A stretch of 64,000 nt of DNA, from positions 62,001 to 126,000 of the forward strand of contig JAHEAD010000003.1 in NCBI GenBank assembly GCA_019721075.1, given 5' to 3'. Both the position numbers and the translations under genes were made by a program. The first letter of the stretch is position 1. Each line of letters opens with the position of its first letter. This DNA comes from Candidatus Sysuiplasma jiujiangense. GTDB lineage: Archaea; Thermoplasmatota; Thermoplasmata; Sysuiplasmatales; Sysuiplasmataceae. The notes beneath the pieces are model-generated. The model saw only the letters and a list, made by a program, of their open reading frames with translations, was not told the DNA's origin and ran no database searches. Shown one piece after another: positions 12,001-20,316 of the stretch.

Positions 12001-14688
12001 TACCTCTCTGTCGGGCAGCAGGATCTTGTTATAAATGATTCAAATTCAGGACCGTCACAACCCTTCCAGATCATATCATCAATAAACATGTCATCGAACA
12101 TAGTGGTGACACAGAGCGGGTACCTGATGGTCTCAAACGGCGGCATCAACTTCATTGAGTCGTACAGCGGAGAATATGCATTCCTTGTGAATCAGACCGG
12201 AAGGACCGTAATTGAAAATTCACTGATAACCTCAAACTACCTTGTAAACCTGTACGTCTTCGGCAGTGCACAACTGGTCCTCATCAACTCGGTTCTGGGT
12301 CCCAATATCAACGTTGTAACCGGCGGAAGTGCTGCAGTGTGGATTAACAACAGTGCGGTGCAGGGCAGCCTTGTTACAGCAGCTTTCTCGGGTGCTGTCA
12401 TCAACTCATTCAACAGCGTATTCTCGAATCCCATATCACTCGGTTACAGCGAAGTTGCAAATCTTTACAATATCTCGGCACCCTCGGTCAGCGCACAGTC
12501 CGGTGCAGCCGCGTACATATACAGATGGCTGACGGTTGATGTATACGGGCAGTCAGGAACAACAATAGGAGGAGCGCTTGTATCTGTTTACACATTTGCA
12601 AACCTCACCGAACCGCACGGTACGCTGTTCTCGCAGGGCTACAGCAACTCAACGGGTGCGGTCGTGTTTGCCGGCCTGTCTGACATAATCAACTCGCACG
12701 GAGACACATACAGGGGAGACTATGTTGTAAACACAAGCTATGTGAATGCAGGCACCTGGTATGCTCCAAACGAGACAATATCACTCGCTCACTACTCAAT
12801 ACCGTTGATCCAGCAGAATTCAATGCTGAGAACAGTTCTTTTCATAAAACTGCCTGATCTTGAAATAAGCTCACAGAACATATTCGTAACGCCGTCGCTC
12901 GTGGTTGAAGAGAGCACGGTGAACATAACTGCACTGGTTTACAACATCGGATACGCTGCAGTTACACAGAATTTCACCGTAGAGTTCGGCATATCAGGCA
13001 ACAACTACAACACAGTCATAGATCAGACGGCAGTAGCGTCCGTCTCGCAGCCCCTGAGCGTCAGCAGCTCCATTCCGCTGCCGGTGATTGCAGAATGGGC
13101 CGTACCTCAACTGTCTGGAAATGTTACCGTGACAGTCAATGTAAATCCTGCCAACGCAACGGGAGTCAGGGCAGTTTCCGAAATAAGCTATACGAACAAT
13201 ATCGCGCAGACAGCTGTTGATGTCTATTCTCTCCCGTACCTGTCTCCGACAAGCATGACCGCATCGGGACCACTGCAGGAGGAGACGAACGTCACATTCA
13301 ATGTCACCGTCCGCAACACAGGGCAGCTGCCGGCAGATAACGTCCCTCTGACAATACTCGAGGGACCATCCGTCGGAAACATAACCACGGCTGTTGCCAA
13401 CACGACAATCCCTGTGATAGCCGCAGACTCTTCGCTGAATGTGGCGGTTGTCTGGACGGCTCCGGCACTTCCGAGCGGTGTTAAGCAGGAGACAATGCTC
13501 TTCCTTGCTGTGGTGAATCCGAATGAAACGATAAAGGAGACAAGTTATACCCAGGACATACTGTCCGCACCGCTTTCCATAAACATCACGATAGCAAAGG
13601 TGAATGCCGCGGTGTTGATTTCGAGCAGCTCGGTAAAAGCCGGAACATACATCGTTCTGACAGTAACCGTCACTTCCCAGGTGACACACAAGCCGATGAA
13701 GTCATTCCCTGTGAACATTGAGCTCTACAATATCAGGGGCCAGCCGCAGTCATCCACGACATTCAGCGGGACGACGAACTCCAACGGCGTCATGATTGCA
13801 AGAATATTCCTGCCCGCATCCCAGACACAGGGGGCATACCACTTCGAAGTGTTTTCCGGCGGCCAGTTCGTGAGCTCTTCACAGTCGTTTAATGTCATCT
13901 CACCGCAGACTTCGACAGGCATACCGCTGCTTTACTGGCTGCTTATCGGCATTGTCATAATAGCCGGATTTGTAGGCGTATCGCTATATCTCTACAGATA
14001 CGGTCTGGCAAGGGTTGTAGAATGCGGCAATTGCGGCGCTTTCATACCCGAGACCTCAAAGAAGTGCTCCTACTGTGGTGTGGAATTCGAGACAGGCACC
14101 GCGAAATGCAGCAACTGCAATTCCTGGATACCTGCCAATTCGAAGGACTGCCCGATATGCGGCGTCAGATTCGTGGACGAGGGAGTGGCTGACAAAGAGG
14201 ACGACACGAACGCCGAAATGAGAAAGGGATACATGGAATTCACCGACAAGTTCAAGGCGCAGGCAAGGGCAGAAATGGGAGGCAAATATTCGGACAAGGC
14301 ATTCCTTTCCTGGTGGAAGAAACAGCCCACTTACCTTTCGTTCGAGGACTGGCTGGCAAGGCAGCAGGAAATGAAGAAGGCAAAAATGATCCAGTGTCCT
14401 TCCTGCGGCGAAATGAATCCGGAGAATTCCATCGAATGCATGAAGTGCGGAACTGTGCTCAAACCTGCAAAGGGCGAGACACCGAAGGAAAAGCCGCCCG
14501 AGACACCGCCGCCGCAGAACATCGAGGGAAAGGCGCCGCCACAGGAGCCCAGGAGAATAGTCGTTCCGAAGCGGATAATAAGGAAGATAGAGGACAGGCC
14601 ACAGGATAAGCCACAACAGCAGGAAAGCCAGCAAACCGACGGTTCCGCAGGCGGGGATCAGCAGAGCAGCAGCGGCGGCAGCCAGTAA
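9037..14688 (+). CDS. Giant secreted/membrane protein: beta-helix and CARDB-like repeats outside, zinc ribbons inside
   Basis: This 1,883-residue protein has an N-terminal signal sequence (about 5-38) and a very long Ser/Thr/Asn-rich exterior. Residues about 60-320 and 1005-1170 have short repeated strands like parallel beta-helices. At least four CARDB-like modules begin near residues 768, 877, 1271 and 1397, with signatures such as PELVVSSSGITFNPSP. One transmembrane helix (about 1627-1652) is followed by a cytoplasmic tail with two adjacent ribbons (CGNCGAF..CSYCG and CSNCNSW..CPICG), a Trp-rich helical segment (SWWKKQPTYLSFEDW), a third ribbon (CPSCGEM..CMKCG) and a Pro/Gln-rich end. Surface adhesion or sensing is likely; the intracellular ribbons suggest contact with cytoplasmic partners such as the protein at 7883. 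Confidence 0.8.
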   Translation: MQRSRAELIRLACMSVVALFVMSAMFGGIGNTPGANAARPDALISSQQGGNVTVGTGYSLTSWNLSGGTQVMQGNLTIREGGVVRLSNETMMFDEFASSGTYPGASIFHITVEDGGRLIMSHSTVTTNLQLLNDIPVLGVFESNGASILMQDNSSFVFPGQFVVYSSNFTMIDSSISGFSASQFNPNYINESVFPPNVFANPPVSSFYSANVLLQNSKIYMYSLHGPYNQTTVFVEHYPFASDSAQKNSVSYSLEALPTSVFRQAPLADTTTNQNIFNLTAFDQSNYVVQAGHQLSVTNFTTGGLNEPLGAVTLNVEYETSGATSGTPATVYWAYGNTTDPVQQASLINTATYYAPNANNYYTSSITLPGGLTENDLSRIIVWIYVSSGTLLVNKLWFLMTINQPAYKNMTIGGASSFTAIDSFIDANFIDSGALHDAISVADTAHAYLYGVTVNQSVTSGYTGPFVPAIVGQIASMTAKAATFGPSNTASPTELNLLDSNTSTYYNITAGSAMQTYGMNVSGGVSLNTQLKSATLYLYTNTVTAQEVLIGQIGEPISNYVSTGITIGSNGIGQYSANLNSLGITNLNELKNLVVYIDNSGGVTISIKDLRVQAQILPQAYIYRFADVTVHNGQGLPVNNSRLSFKYSSSTPTNVSAGTSAGYYVAPLNNYQMTPPSSVLSYLGKTSSNYNVTNYFGNAVVPLLTDLIDYSTYPDSMFVGNYTMTVIYNGADFGFSMAFEPFPNITAASQLVYFNVSIPVTVPLPLVLVGKPYVTPSFVYQNQTGQITFNITDDAQTGINSITINVSDGANGQLVSSENVVTSLSPLETKTITLPWTFSAAGNNSISVNANPNKTVPESSYSGDFNSTLFYVEPNLPELVVSSSGITFNPSPAFSGKAVVITATIQNTLGRAGVKNLTVGFYYGNPLSGGTLIGTGITSVSAGGTNTTSISWIPTTIGSVPIYVYIDPSQTIVQYSHAGNLNYSVLLIYLSVGQQDLVINDSNSGPSQPFQIISSINMSSNIVVTQSGYLMVSNGGINFIESYSGEYAFLVNQTGRTVIENSLITSNYLVNLYVFGSAQLVLINSVLGPNINVVTGGSAAVWINNSAVQGSLVTAAFSGAVINSFNSVFSNPISLGYSEVANLYNISAPSVSAQSGAAAYIYRWLTVDVYGQSGTTIGGALVSVYTFANLTEPHGTLFSQGYSNSTGAVVFAGLSDIINSHGDTYRGDYVVNTSYVNAGTWYAPNETISLAHYSIPLIQQNSMLRTVLFIKLPDLEISSQNIFVTPSLVVEESTVNITALVYNIGYAAVTQNFTVEFGISGNNYNTVIDQTAVASVSQPLSVSSSIPLPVIAEWAVPQLSGNVTVTVNVNPANATGVRAVSEISYTNNIAQTAVDVYSLPYLSPTSMTASGPLQEETNVTFNVTVRNTGQLPADNVPLTILEGPSVGNITTAVANTTIPVIAADSSLNVAVVWTAPALPSGVKQETMLFLAVVNPNETIKETSYTQDILSAPLSINITIAKVNAAVLISSSSVKAGTYIVLTVTVTSQVTHKPMKSFPVNIELYNIRGQPQSSTTFSGTTNSNGVMIARIFLPASQTQGAYHFEVFSGGQFVSSSQSFNVISPQTSTGIPLLYWLLIGIVIIAGFVGVSLYLYRYGLARVVECGNCGAFIPETSKKCSYCGVEFETGTAKCSNCNSWIPANSKDCPICGVRFVDEGVADKEDDTNAEMRKGYMEFTDKFKAQARAEMGGKYSDKAFLSWWKKQPTYLSFEDWLARQQEMKKAKMIQCPSCGEMNPENSIECMKCGTVLKPAKGETPKEKPPETPPPQNIEGKAPPQEPRRIVVPKRIIRKIEDRPQDKPQQQESQQTDGSAGGDQQSSSGGSQ

Positions 14689-14721
14689 AACGGCGCAAAA
14701 TGAAATCTTTTCAGGGAGCGC

Positions 14722-15489
14722 TCAATAAGCGCTCCATCCGCCGTCTATGCTCACTGCAGAGCCGGTGATGAATGCGGCATCGCCTGAGGAGAGGTATATT
14801 ATCAGTTTCGCCACTTCCTCTGCCTTCCCGAATCTTCCGAGAGGATGCAGTGCCTTGTCCTTTTCCACGGCCATATTTTTGTCGTCCACCCTGTTCAGTG
14901 CCTCCCACATCATTGGCGTCTCGACGTCCCCGGGACAGACTGCATTTACCCGTATGCCGTCACTGGCATAATCAAGGGCCATTGCCTTTGTAAGCTGTAT
15001 GACACCGCCTTTTGAGGCGCAGTAGGCAGCCTCGTTTTTCACACCGACAAGACCGCTGACCGAGGCCACGTTGACTATGCAGCCGCTGCTCTTCCTGAGA
15101 AGAGGAATGGACTGCTTGCTTACAACATAAACTCCCTTGAGGTTGGTATTCATAATCCAGTCCCATTCCTCCTCGCTGGTCTCATCGATCTTCTTTGCGA
15201 TGTAGACGCCCGCATTGTTGACAAGTATGTCGAGGCCGCCGTGCTTCCGTTCAGAAAACGAAACAAGTCTTTCGGCATCGCTCTGGCTGCTCACATTGCC
15301 CTTGAAAAATTCGACACTGCCTTTTCCCCTGATCTGTGCCAGAGCCCTGTTCCCCTTTTCCCTGTTTTTGCCAGTGATTACGACGTTTGCACCCCTTGCC
15401 GCAAAGAGACTGGCGGTTGCCAGACCAATGCCTGATGTTCCTCCTGTTACGATTACCGACTTGCCGTTGAACTCATCTCTCGAGGGCAT
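14722..15489 (-). CDS. Short-chain dehydrogenase/reductase (SDR)
   Basis: This is a 255-residue classical SDR. It has the cofactor motif TGGTSGIG (about 13-20), NNAGVY (about 90) and the catalytic Tyr-Lys in YCASKGG (about 155-161) with an upstream VASVSG Ser. It ends in ITGSAVSIDGGWSAY, typical of FabG- and glucose-dehydrogenase-like SDRs. ATG 15489 is chosen because the frame upstream adds 29 residues unlike the family start and because a TATA-like TTATTTA lies about 25-30 bp before it, fitting a leaderless message. It faces the giant surface gene, 33 bp away. Substrate is unknown. Confidence 0.9.
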   Translation of the reverse strand: MPSRDEFNGKSVIVTGGTSGIGLATASLFAARGANVVITGKNREKGNRALAQIRGKGSVEFFKGNVSSQSDAERLVSFSERKHGGLDILVNNAGVYIAKKIDETSEEEWDWIMNTNLKGVYVVSKQSIPLLRKSSGCIVNVASVSGLVGVKNEAAYCASKGGVIQLTKAMALDYASDGIRVNAVCPGDVETPMMWEALNRVDDKNMAVEKDKALHPLGRFGKAEEVAKLIIYLSSGDAAFITGSAVSIDGGWSAY

Positions 15490-15510
15490 GATTGATAGTA
15501 ATTCAGAGGA

Positions 15511-15518
15511 GGTAAATA
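15511..15518 (-). promoter_or_regulatory. TATA-like element of the SDR gene
   Basis: On the minus strand, CTTATTTACC lies about 22-31 bp ahead of ATG 15489. This is consistent with transcription starting at or near the start codon. On the plus strand the same place reads GGAGGTAAATAAG, which precedes no usable gene. Confidence 0.45.
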
Positions 15519-15661
15519 AGCTGTCTGAATGTTTGCGACCGGGAAAGACTGTTTTGATGGATGACGTGCGGGGCACAGAAATACAGAATAAAACATGATA
15601 ACCAGAGCATCACAATTATATAACCAACTGAAGGCTTTTTAACCCCGGAACAGTGCAGTTG

Positions 15662-16594
15662 ATGCCCATTATAGAGAGAGGGAAGACAGCCATAAGGCCA
15701 TCGAAGAAGATGGCTGACAGGGAGGGAGTGGCCTCTGTAGTCGGAACAATACTGGCGTTACTTGTTTTTCTCTCAATACTTGGAATATTCACAAACCACT
15801 ATGTGCCTTCGATGATGGCCGGCAACGAGCACAACCATGACAGCCAGGTGATAACGCAGATATCGGAGCTCAAACAGGCGATAGACAACATGATGATGTA
15901 TTACATCAACTCCCACTCGAGCACTCTTTCAGCCTACACGCCGCTTACGCTTGGCTCATCCGGCGTGCCGATGTTTGCTACCGGGACCCAGGGACAGCTG
16001 GGCATAGTGCCTGAAGCTGGGATGCAGGATCCTTCATTCTCGGTTGTATTCAATTACACTGCTGACGGCCACAGTTTCTCTGAGAATTCAACGTCTGGAG
16101 GGGGTGTCGTCGTGAACATACCCAACAGGTACTATATCCCTCAGTCAATCCTCTATGAGAATGATGCTGTTATCCTAGGGCAGAGCAGCGGTCAGGTAAT
16201 GCTCGCGAATCCAGGCTTCAATGTCACTAGCAGCGGCAATACAGTTAGTATGCGTTTGCTGCAGTTGTCTGTGGAGACACCGACATCATCAAATGTCACT
16301 TATTCCGGAACAAATACCGTGGGCCTTACTTCGCAGCTGCTTGAATTCTCGCAGGGGACATACAGCGTGAATGGCTCCATCAGAATGCAGATAGTTACGC
16401 CATTCGCCTCAGCATGGGAGAATTTCATAAATTCAGCATTCAGACAGGCAGGACTGAGCCAGGGGCATGGATTGAAGGTGAGTGTCGGAAATCTTAGCTT
16501 TCAGAATTACATTCTGACAGTAACAGTGACACCCAGTAAGGGATTTCAGATTACACTTTCTACCGCGATTGTGAGTATCGCTGCGGAGGAGTGA
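15662..16594 (+). CDS. Pilin-like secreted protein at the head of a pilus/secretion operon
   Basis: This is a protein of about 310 residues with a short basic N-terminus (RPSKKMADREG) then a hydrophobic segment GVASVVGTILALLVFLSILG (about 23-42). That resembles archaeal type IV pilin and class III signal peptides, which are cut just before the hydrophobic helix. The rest is extracellular-type sequence rich in Ser, Thr, Asn and Gly. A GTG at 15653 is also in frame, and an internal ATG (MADREG) would bring the start close to the expected cleavage site. The ATPase gene follows directly, so this is probably a structural subunit or minor pilin of the encoded apparatus. Confidence 0.7.
   Translation: MPIIERGKTAIRPSKKMADREGVASVVGTILALLVFLSILGIFTNHYVPSMMAGNEHNHDSQVITQISELKQAIDNMMMYYINSHSSTLSAYTPLTLGSSGVPMFATGTQGQLGIVPEAGMQDPSFSVVFNYTADGHSFSENSTSGGGVVVNIPNRYYIPQSILYENDAVILGQSSGQVMLANPGFNVTSSGNTVSMRLLQLSVETPTSSNVTYSGTNTVGLTSQLLEFSQGTYSVNGSIRMQIVTPFASAWENFINSAFRQAGLSQGHGLKVSVGNLSFQNYILTVTVTPSKGFQITLSTAIVSIAAEE
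16585..16590 (+). promoter_or_regulatory. Shine-Dalgarno site of secretion ATPase 1
   Basis: GGAGGA lies at the end of the pilin-like gene, 6 bp before ATG 16597. This spacing favours ATG 16597 over the in-frame GTG 16591, which directly abuts the site. Confidence 0.65.
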
Positions 16595-16596
16595 AA

Positions 16597-18330
16597 ATGG
16601 CATCAACCGCAGAAACTTCACACGAGAGCGAGACACAGAGAAGGAGCATCCCATCACTCATAGGTGAAAGCTACAAACGCTTCCTTTCAAAGAGAGGGAA
16701 CAGGCGTGTCAAGATCAAAATGCCCAGGGATGAGGTTGACAGGAAGATGGACTGGGCTGAGGGCAAGGGCTCTCCGTACACCGTTATACCCCCCCTCCTC
16801 AAGCCGACTATGGAAGTTGTCGAAATATACCCTGTCAGGAAAATGTATTCCTATATCAGGGTCACATACGACAGCGAATCCAGCGAATACCTTCTTGAAG
16901 CAATCGAACCGCAGCTGACAGAGACCGAGACGAAACTTCTCTCACTGCTGAAGAATTCACTGCAGCGGACGCTCGATTATGAATACAAGCAGCTCTCGCA
17001 GATGGACAGGAAGGAATACCTGAAGCGCAGCATTGAGAGTTTCCTGAGCACAAGGGGCCTTAACCTGACACCCATTACAAAGGACAAGCTTGCATATTAC
17101 ATCATAAGGGACTTCATCGGATACGGTCCTGTGGACATTTTTATAAACGACGTCTTCGGAGAAGACGTGAGCTGTGATGGAGTGGATGTTCCGATATTTG
17201 TATTCCACAAGAAGTACGAGAGCGTCAAAACAAATGTTGTCTTCAGGGATGAAGAACAGCTGAACTCATTTGTTGTCTACATAGGCCAGAAATGCGGTAA
17301 GCAGATAAGCGTTTCAAATCCCATACTTGACGGCACCACCCCTGAAGGTCACAGACTTCAGGCGACCTATGCGAGAGAGGTGACAAGCAGGGGATCCTCA
17401 TTCACCTTCAGGCTGTTCAAGGAAAAGCCGTTCACTCCGGTGGACATGATAAACTACGGGACTGCGTCCCCAGAAATGATAGCATACCTCTGGATGAGCG
17501 TGGAAGCCGGGGAATCCGCAATGATAATAGGAGGAACGGGAAACGGCAAAACTTCCACACTCAACGCGATCTCCCTCTTCATTCCGCCGAGTGCAAAGAT
17601 CGTCACGATGGAGGACACGAGGGAAATAAATCTTCCCCATGAAAACTGGATACCTGGAAGCACAAGATCCGGCGTGGGAGAGAAAAACGCCCAGGGGAAG
17701 GCGCCCGGGGAAATAGACATGTTCGACCTTGTGAGGGCAGCTCTCAGACAGAGACCTAACTACATCATTGTCGGTGAAGTCAGGGGAAAGGAAGCCTACA
17801 CGATGTTTCAGGCAATGGCAACCGGGCACACGACCTACTCGACCATGCATGCAGACAGCGTCAAACTGATGATCAACAGGCTGGAGAATCCGCCAATCAA
17901 CATACCGAGGATACTGCTAACCGCGCTCAGGACGGTTGTGGTACAGCAGCAGGTCAGGGTCGGAAAGGAAAATGCAAGGCGCATCCGGAATATCGTTGAA
18001 CTCATAGGATTCGAGCCGGGCACCAACGAAATCATAACCAACGTTGTCTTTGAATGGGATCAGGTCAAAGATTATTTCAACTTCAAGGGGCACAGTGCCC
18101 TGTTTGACAAACTCATGGATCTGAAAAACTGGACCCACGAGGAGCTGAACGACGAGTTCAACAGAAGGATCGACATAGTGCGGTACATGGTTCTGAGAGA
18201 AATGAACAATCACATGGATATCTGGGCCCTCATCAATAAATATTACAGGGATCAGGAAGGAACGATGCAGATGGTGCGGTCGACACTCAGCAGGACTGTT
18301 AAAGTTGCGGAGGATGCGGTAGTTGTCTAG
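16597..18330 (+). CDS. Type IV pilus/Tad-type secretion ATPase, paralogue 1
   Basis: This is a 577-residue hexameric motor ATPase of the FlaI/TadA/GspE superfamily. An N-terminal domain (about 1-290) precedes the ATPase core: Walker A GGTGNGKTS (about 311-319), the Asp-box region MEDTREINLPHENW (about 337-350), Walker B IIVGEVRGKEA (about 389-399) and the His box GHTTYSTMHAD (about 409-419). It powers assembly of pilus-like filaments at the membrane platform. It lies 2 bp after the pilin-like gene and overlaps the next gene, so it is in the operon. The paralogue at 20317 shares the whole layout, but the two differ across the N-terminus and in the loop after the Asp box (SGVGEKNAQGKAPGEID here). 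Confidence 0.92.
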   Translation: MASTAETSHESETQRRSIPSLIGESYKRFLSKRGNRRVKIKMPRDEVDRKMDWAEGKGSPYTVIPPLLKPTMEVVEIYPVRKMYSYIRVTYDSESSEYLLEAIEPQLTETETKLLSLLKNSLQRTLDYEYKQLSQMDRKEYLKRSIESFLSTRGLNLTPITKDKLAYYIIRDFIGYGPVDIFINDVFGEDVSCDGVDVPIFVFHKKYESVKTNVVFRDEEQLNSFVVYIGQKCGKQISVSNPILDGTTPEGHRLQATYAREVTSRGSSFTFRLFKEKPFTPVDMINYGTASPEMIAYLWMSVEAGESAMIIGGTGNGKTSTLNAISLFIPPSAKIVTMEDTREINLPHENWIPGSTRSGVGEKNAQGKAPGEIDMFDLVRAALRQRPNYIIVGEVRGKEAYTMFQAMATGHTTYSTMHADSVKLMINRLENPPINIPRILLTALRTVVVQQQVRVGKENARRIRNIVELIGFEPGTNEIITNVVFEWDQVKDYFNFKGHSALFDKLMDLKNWTHEELNDEFNRRIDIVRYMVLREMNNHMDIWALINKYYRDQEGTMQMVRSTLSRTVKVAEDAVVV

Positions 18331-19399
18331 TCAGCAGGATGAGTCAAACCTGTTCAGCAGGTTCGAGGGTGTCAAGAAGAGCTACCTGGGAACAAAAACA
18401 GTAAAGTCAAAGAGGATGCTGGAAGGGCCGCATCCCATCAGGCTTCCTCATGGAACTGTCCCCGACTATGTGAAACTGACGCCCTACCAGCAGTTCTGCT
18501 GGAGAACGATGCACAGGTTTGTCGAGGCACGATTCAGGCAGAACCAGTCGCTTGAGGACAGCCTTATAAAGGCGCATATCAAGATCAGGCCCGAGGAGTA
18601 CACGGCGTACGTATGGATGTCCACAATCATCGTTTTCATTATCGGTATGGCCGTGGGCGTTGTATTCGGCGGTGTCATACTCGCGCTGCTCAACCAGATT
18701 GTTGTTCTCAGAATCTCTGCCCTGATTCTTCCCGCACTGCTGCCTCCGATAATCACTTATTTTGTCCTCAATTCCCTCCCGTCCTCAAAGGCAAACACCA
18801 GGGGAAGGGATATCAACAGGCACATCGGGAGCGCAATGAGCTTCATCTCCGCGCTTGCATCCGCGGATGTCAACATTGATGTAATATTCAGCGAGCTCGC
18901 AAAACAGCCAATTTACGGAGAGGTACAGAAGGAAGCCGAGTGGATTACTAGGGATACAACACTTCTGGGTGTGGACATACTGACAGCAATAAGAAATGCA
19001 GCCGCCAGGACACCCTCGACAAAATTCCAGGACTTCCTGCAGGGTGTTGTGACAACCGCCACTTCCGGAGGCCAGCTGAAGCCTTATTTCCTCGCAAAGG
19101 CCGAACAGTTCGAAAAGGAGGACAAACTCAACACAAAGAGGGATATGGAAACACTCGGCCTCTTTGCAGAGACATTTGTGACTGTTGTTGTGGCATTCCC
19201 CCTCTTCCTTGTCGTCATTATGGCGATAATGGCGATAGTCAACGGCGGCGGTTCCGCGGCACCTGTTGCAGTCCTGTTCGGAACACCGCTGACCTCCACC
19301 GTGCTCCTGCTGTTTGTCGTTGTGCTCCTGATGATACCGGCATCACAGGCAGGCTTCATCTTCTTTGTTTGGAACCTTAGTAAGGAGGCCGCACAATGA
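18323..19399 (+). CDS. TadC/T2SF-type membrane platform protein 1
   Basis: This is a 358-residue polytopic membrane protein with a soluble N-terminal part (about 1-90). Hydrophobic pairs lie at about 94-150 and 285-355, with a cytoplasmic T2SF-type loop between them (about 160-280, including SAMSFISALASADVNIDVIF). Such proteins form the inner-membrane platform that the secretion ATPase turns or moves. The start is TTG 18323, overlapping the ATPase stop by 8 bp; GGAGG at 18309-18313 supports it. The nearest ATG (18339) is out of frame. The last bases overlap the next gene as ATGA, indicating translational coupling. Confidence 0.88.
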   Translation: MSSQQDESNLFSRFEGVKKSYLGTKTVKSKRMLEGPHPIRLPHGTVPDYVKLTPYQQFCWRTMHRFVEARFRQNQSLEDSLIKAHIKIRPEEYTAYVWMSTIIVFIIGMAVGVVFGGVILALLNQIVVLRISALILPALLPPIITYFVLNSLPSSKANTRGRDINRHIGSAMSFISALASADVNIDVIFSELAKQPIYGEVQKEAEWITRDTTLLGVDILTAIRNAAARTPSTKFQDFLQGVVTTATSGGQLKPYFLAKAEQFEKEDKLNTKRDMETLGLFAETFVTVVVAFPLFLVVIMAIMAIVNGGGSAAPVAVLFGTPLTSTVLLLFVVVLLMIPASQAGFIFFVWNLSKEAAQ

Positions 19400-20313
19400 A
19401 CGCAACAGTCTCATCTTACGTTGATCTCAAGCCGCTGATGAACGTAAGGAAGGATCTGGGCAAGCAGATACTCGCTGTCTCGGTAGCAACAATGTTCATT
19501 TTCCTGCTCATCGGCATCGTAGGTGCCATGAACAGCCAGAATTACTTGGGATTCGGTTTTCTTGACTGGATTGTGCTGGCGCTGGCAGTAATGACCGGAC
19601 CGTACGGTATCTATGCAAGCATGCAGGTCAGGAAAATCGCACTGATTGAAGAAAGGGTGCCGGATTTCCTCAGGGATGTTGCGGAGGCTGGACGATTCGG
19701 AATGACACTGGCGCAGGCCATCCTCATTGCATCTTCGGGAAAGTACGGAAAACTCACGCCTGAGATCAGAAGGATGTCCGCACAGATTGACTGGGGGGTT
19801 CCGGCGACAGAGGCAATCAGGATGTTCTCCGAAAGGATGAACAGCGCACTGATAACAAGAATTTCAAACATAATCATCAAGGCAAGTGACGCGGGAGGGA
19901 ATGTTTCAGATGTACTGAACATGGTTGCGCACGATGCAAGAGAGAGGATACTCGACAGAAAGGAACGGACAATTGCAATGAGCACATACATGGTTGTAAT
20001 CTACATATCATTTGCAGTGTTCCTTGCAACCATATTCATACTCGAGGCAACATTCATACCCGAGATAAAGAAGGCAGGCACGCAGCTCCAGAATGCCGGG
20101 GGGGTCCTCACCACAAGCGGCATATCGCAGGTCAATGTCCTGGCAATAGGACCGGTAACACTCGCGTTCTACATAGCAGTCATTGTTCATGCAACAGGTG
20201 ACGGTATTATGGCTGGAGTAATACAGGACGGGAAGATTACGAACGGAATGAGGCACAGCGCCATCATGCTTGTAATCGGGCTTGTCTTCATGCATTTCCT
20301 GCTGGGGGTCTGA
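19396..20313 (+). CDS. TadC/T2SF-type membrane platform protein 2
   Basis: This is a 305-residue membrane protein with hydrophobic segments at about 25-47, 53-74, 198-217 and 245-303. Between them is a T2SF-type cytoplasmic region with VPDFLRDVAEAGRFGMTLAQAI and a second GGNVSDVLNMVAHDARERI stretch. It is a second, shorter platform protein. Archaeal pilus loci often carry two such proteins, as in the Methanococcus Epd system (established knowledge). Its ATG overlaps the stop of the preceding gene (ATGA), and the second ATPase starts 3 bp after its stop. The four genes are clearly one transcription unit. Confidence 0.88.
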   Translation: MNATVSSYVDLKPLMNVRKDLGKQILAVSVATMFIFLLIGIVGAMNSQNYLGFGFLDWIVLALAVMTGPYGIYASMQVRKIALIEERVPDFLRDVAEAGRFGMTLAQAILIASSGKYGKLTPEIRRMSAQIDWGVPATEAIRMFSERMNSALITRISNIIIKASDAGGNVSDVLNMVAHDARERILDRKERTIAMSTYMVVIYISFAVFLATIFILEATFIPEIKKAGTQLQNAGGVLTTSGISQVNVLAIGPVTLAFYIAVIVHATGDGIMAGVIQDGKITNGMRHSAIMLVIGLVFMHFLLGV

Positions 20314-20316
20314 GAA

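Noticed and set aside
12994-13689. 231-codon minus-strand frame inside the giant surface gene
   Set aside because: It is Cys/Arg-rich and arises from the low-complexity Thr/Asn/Val codons of the other strand.
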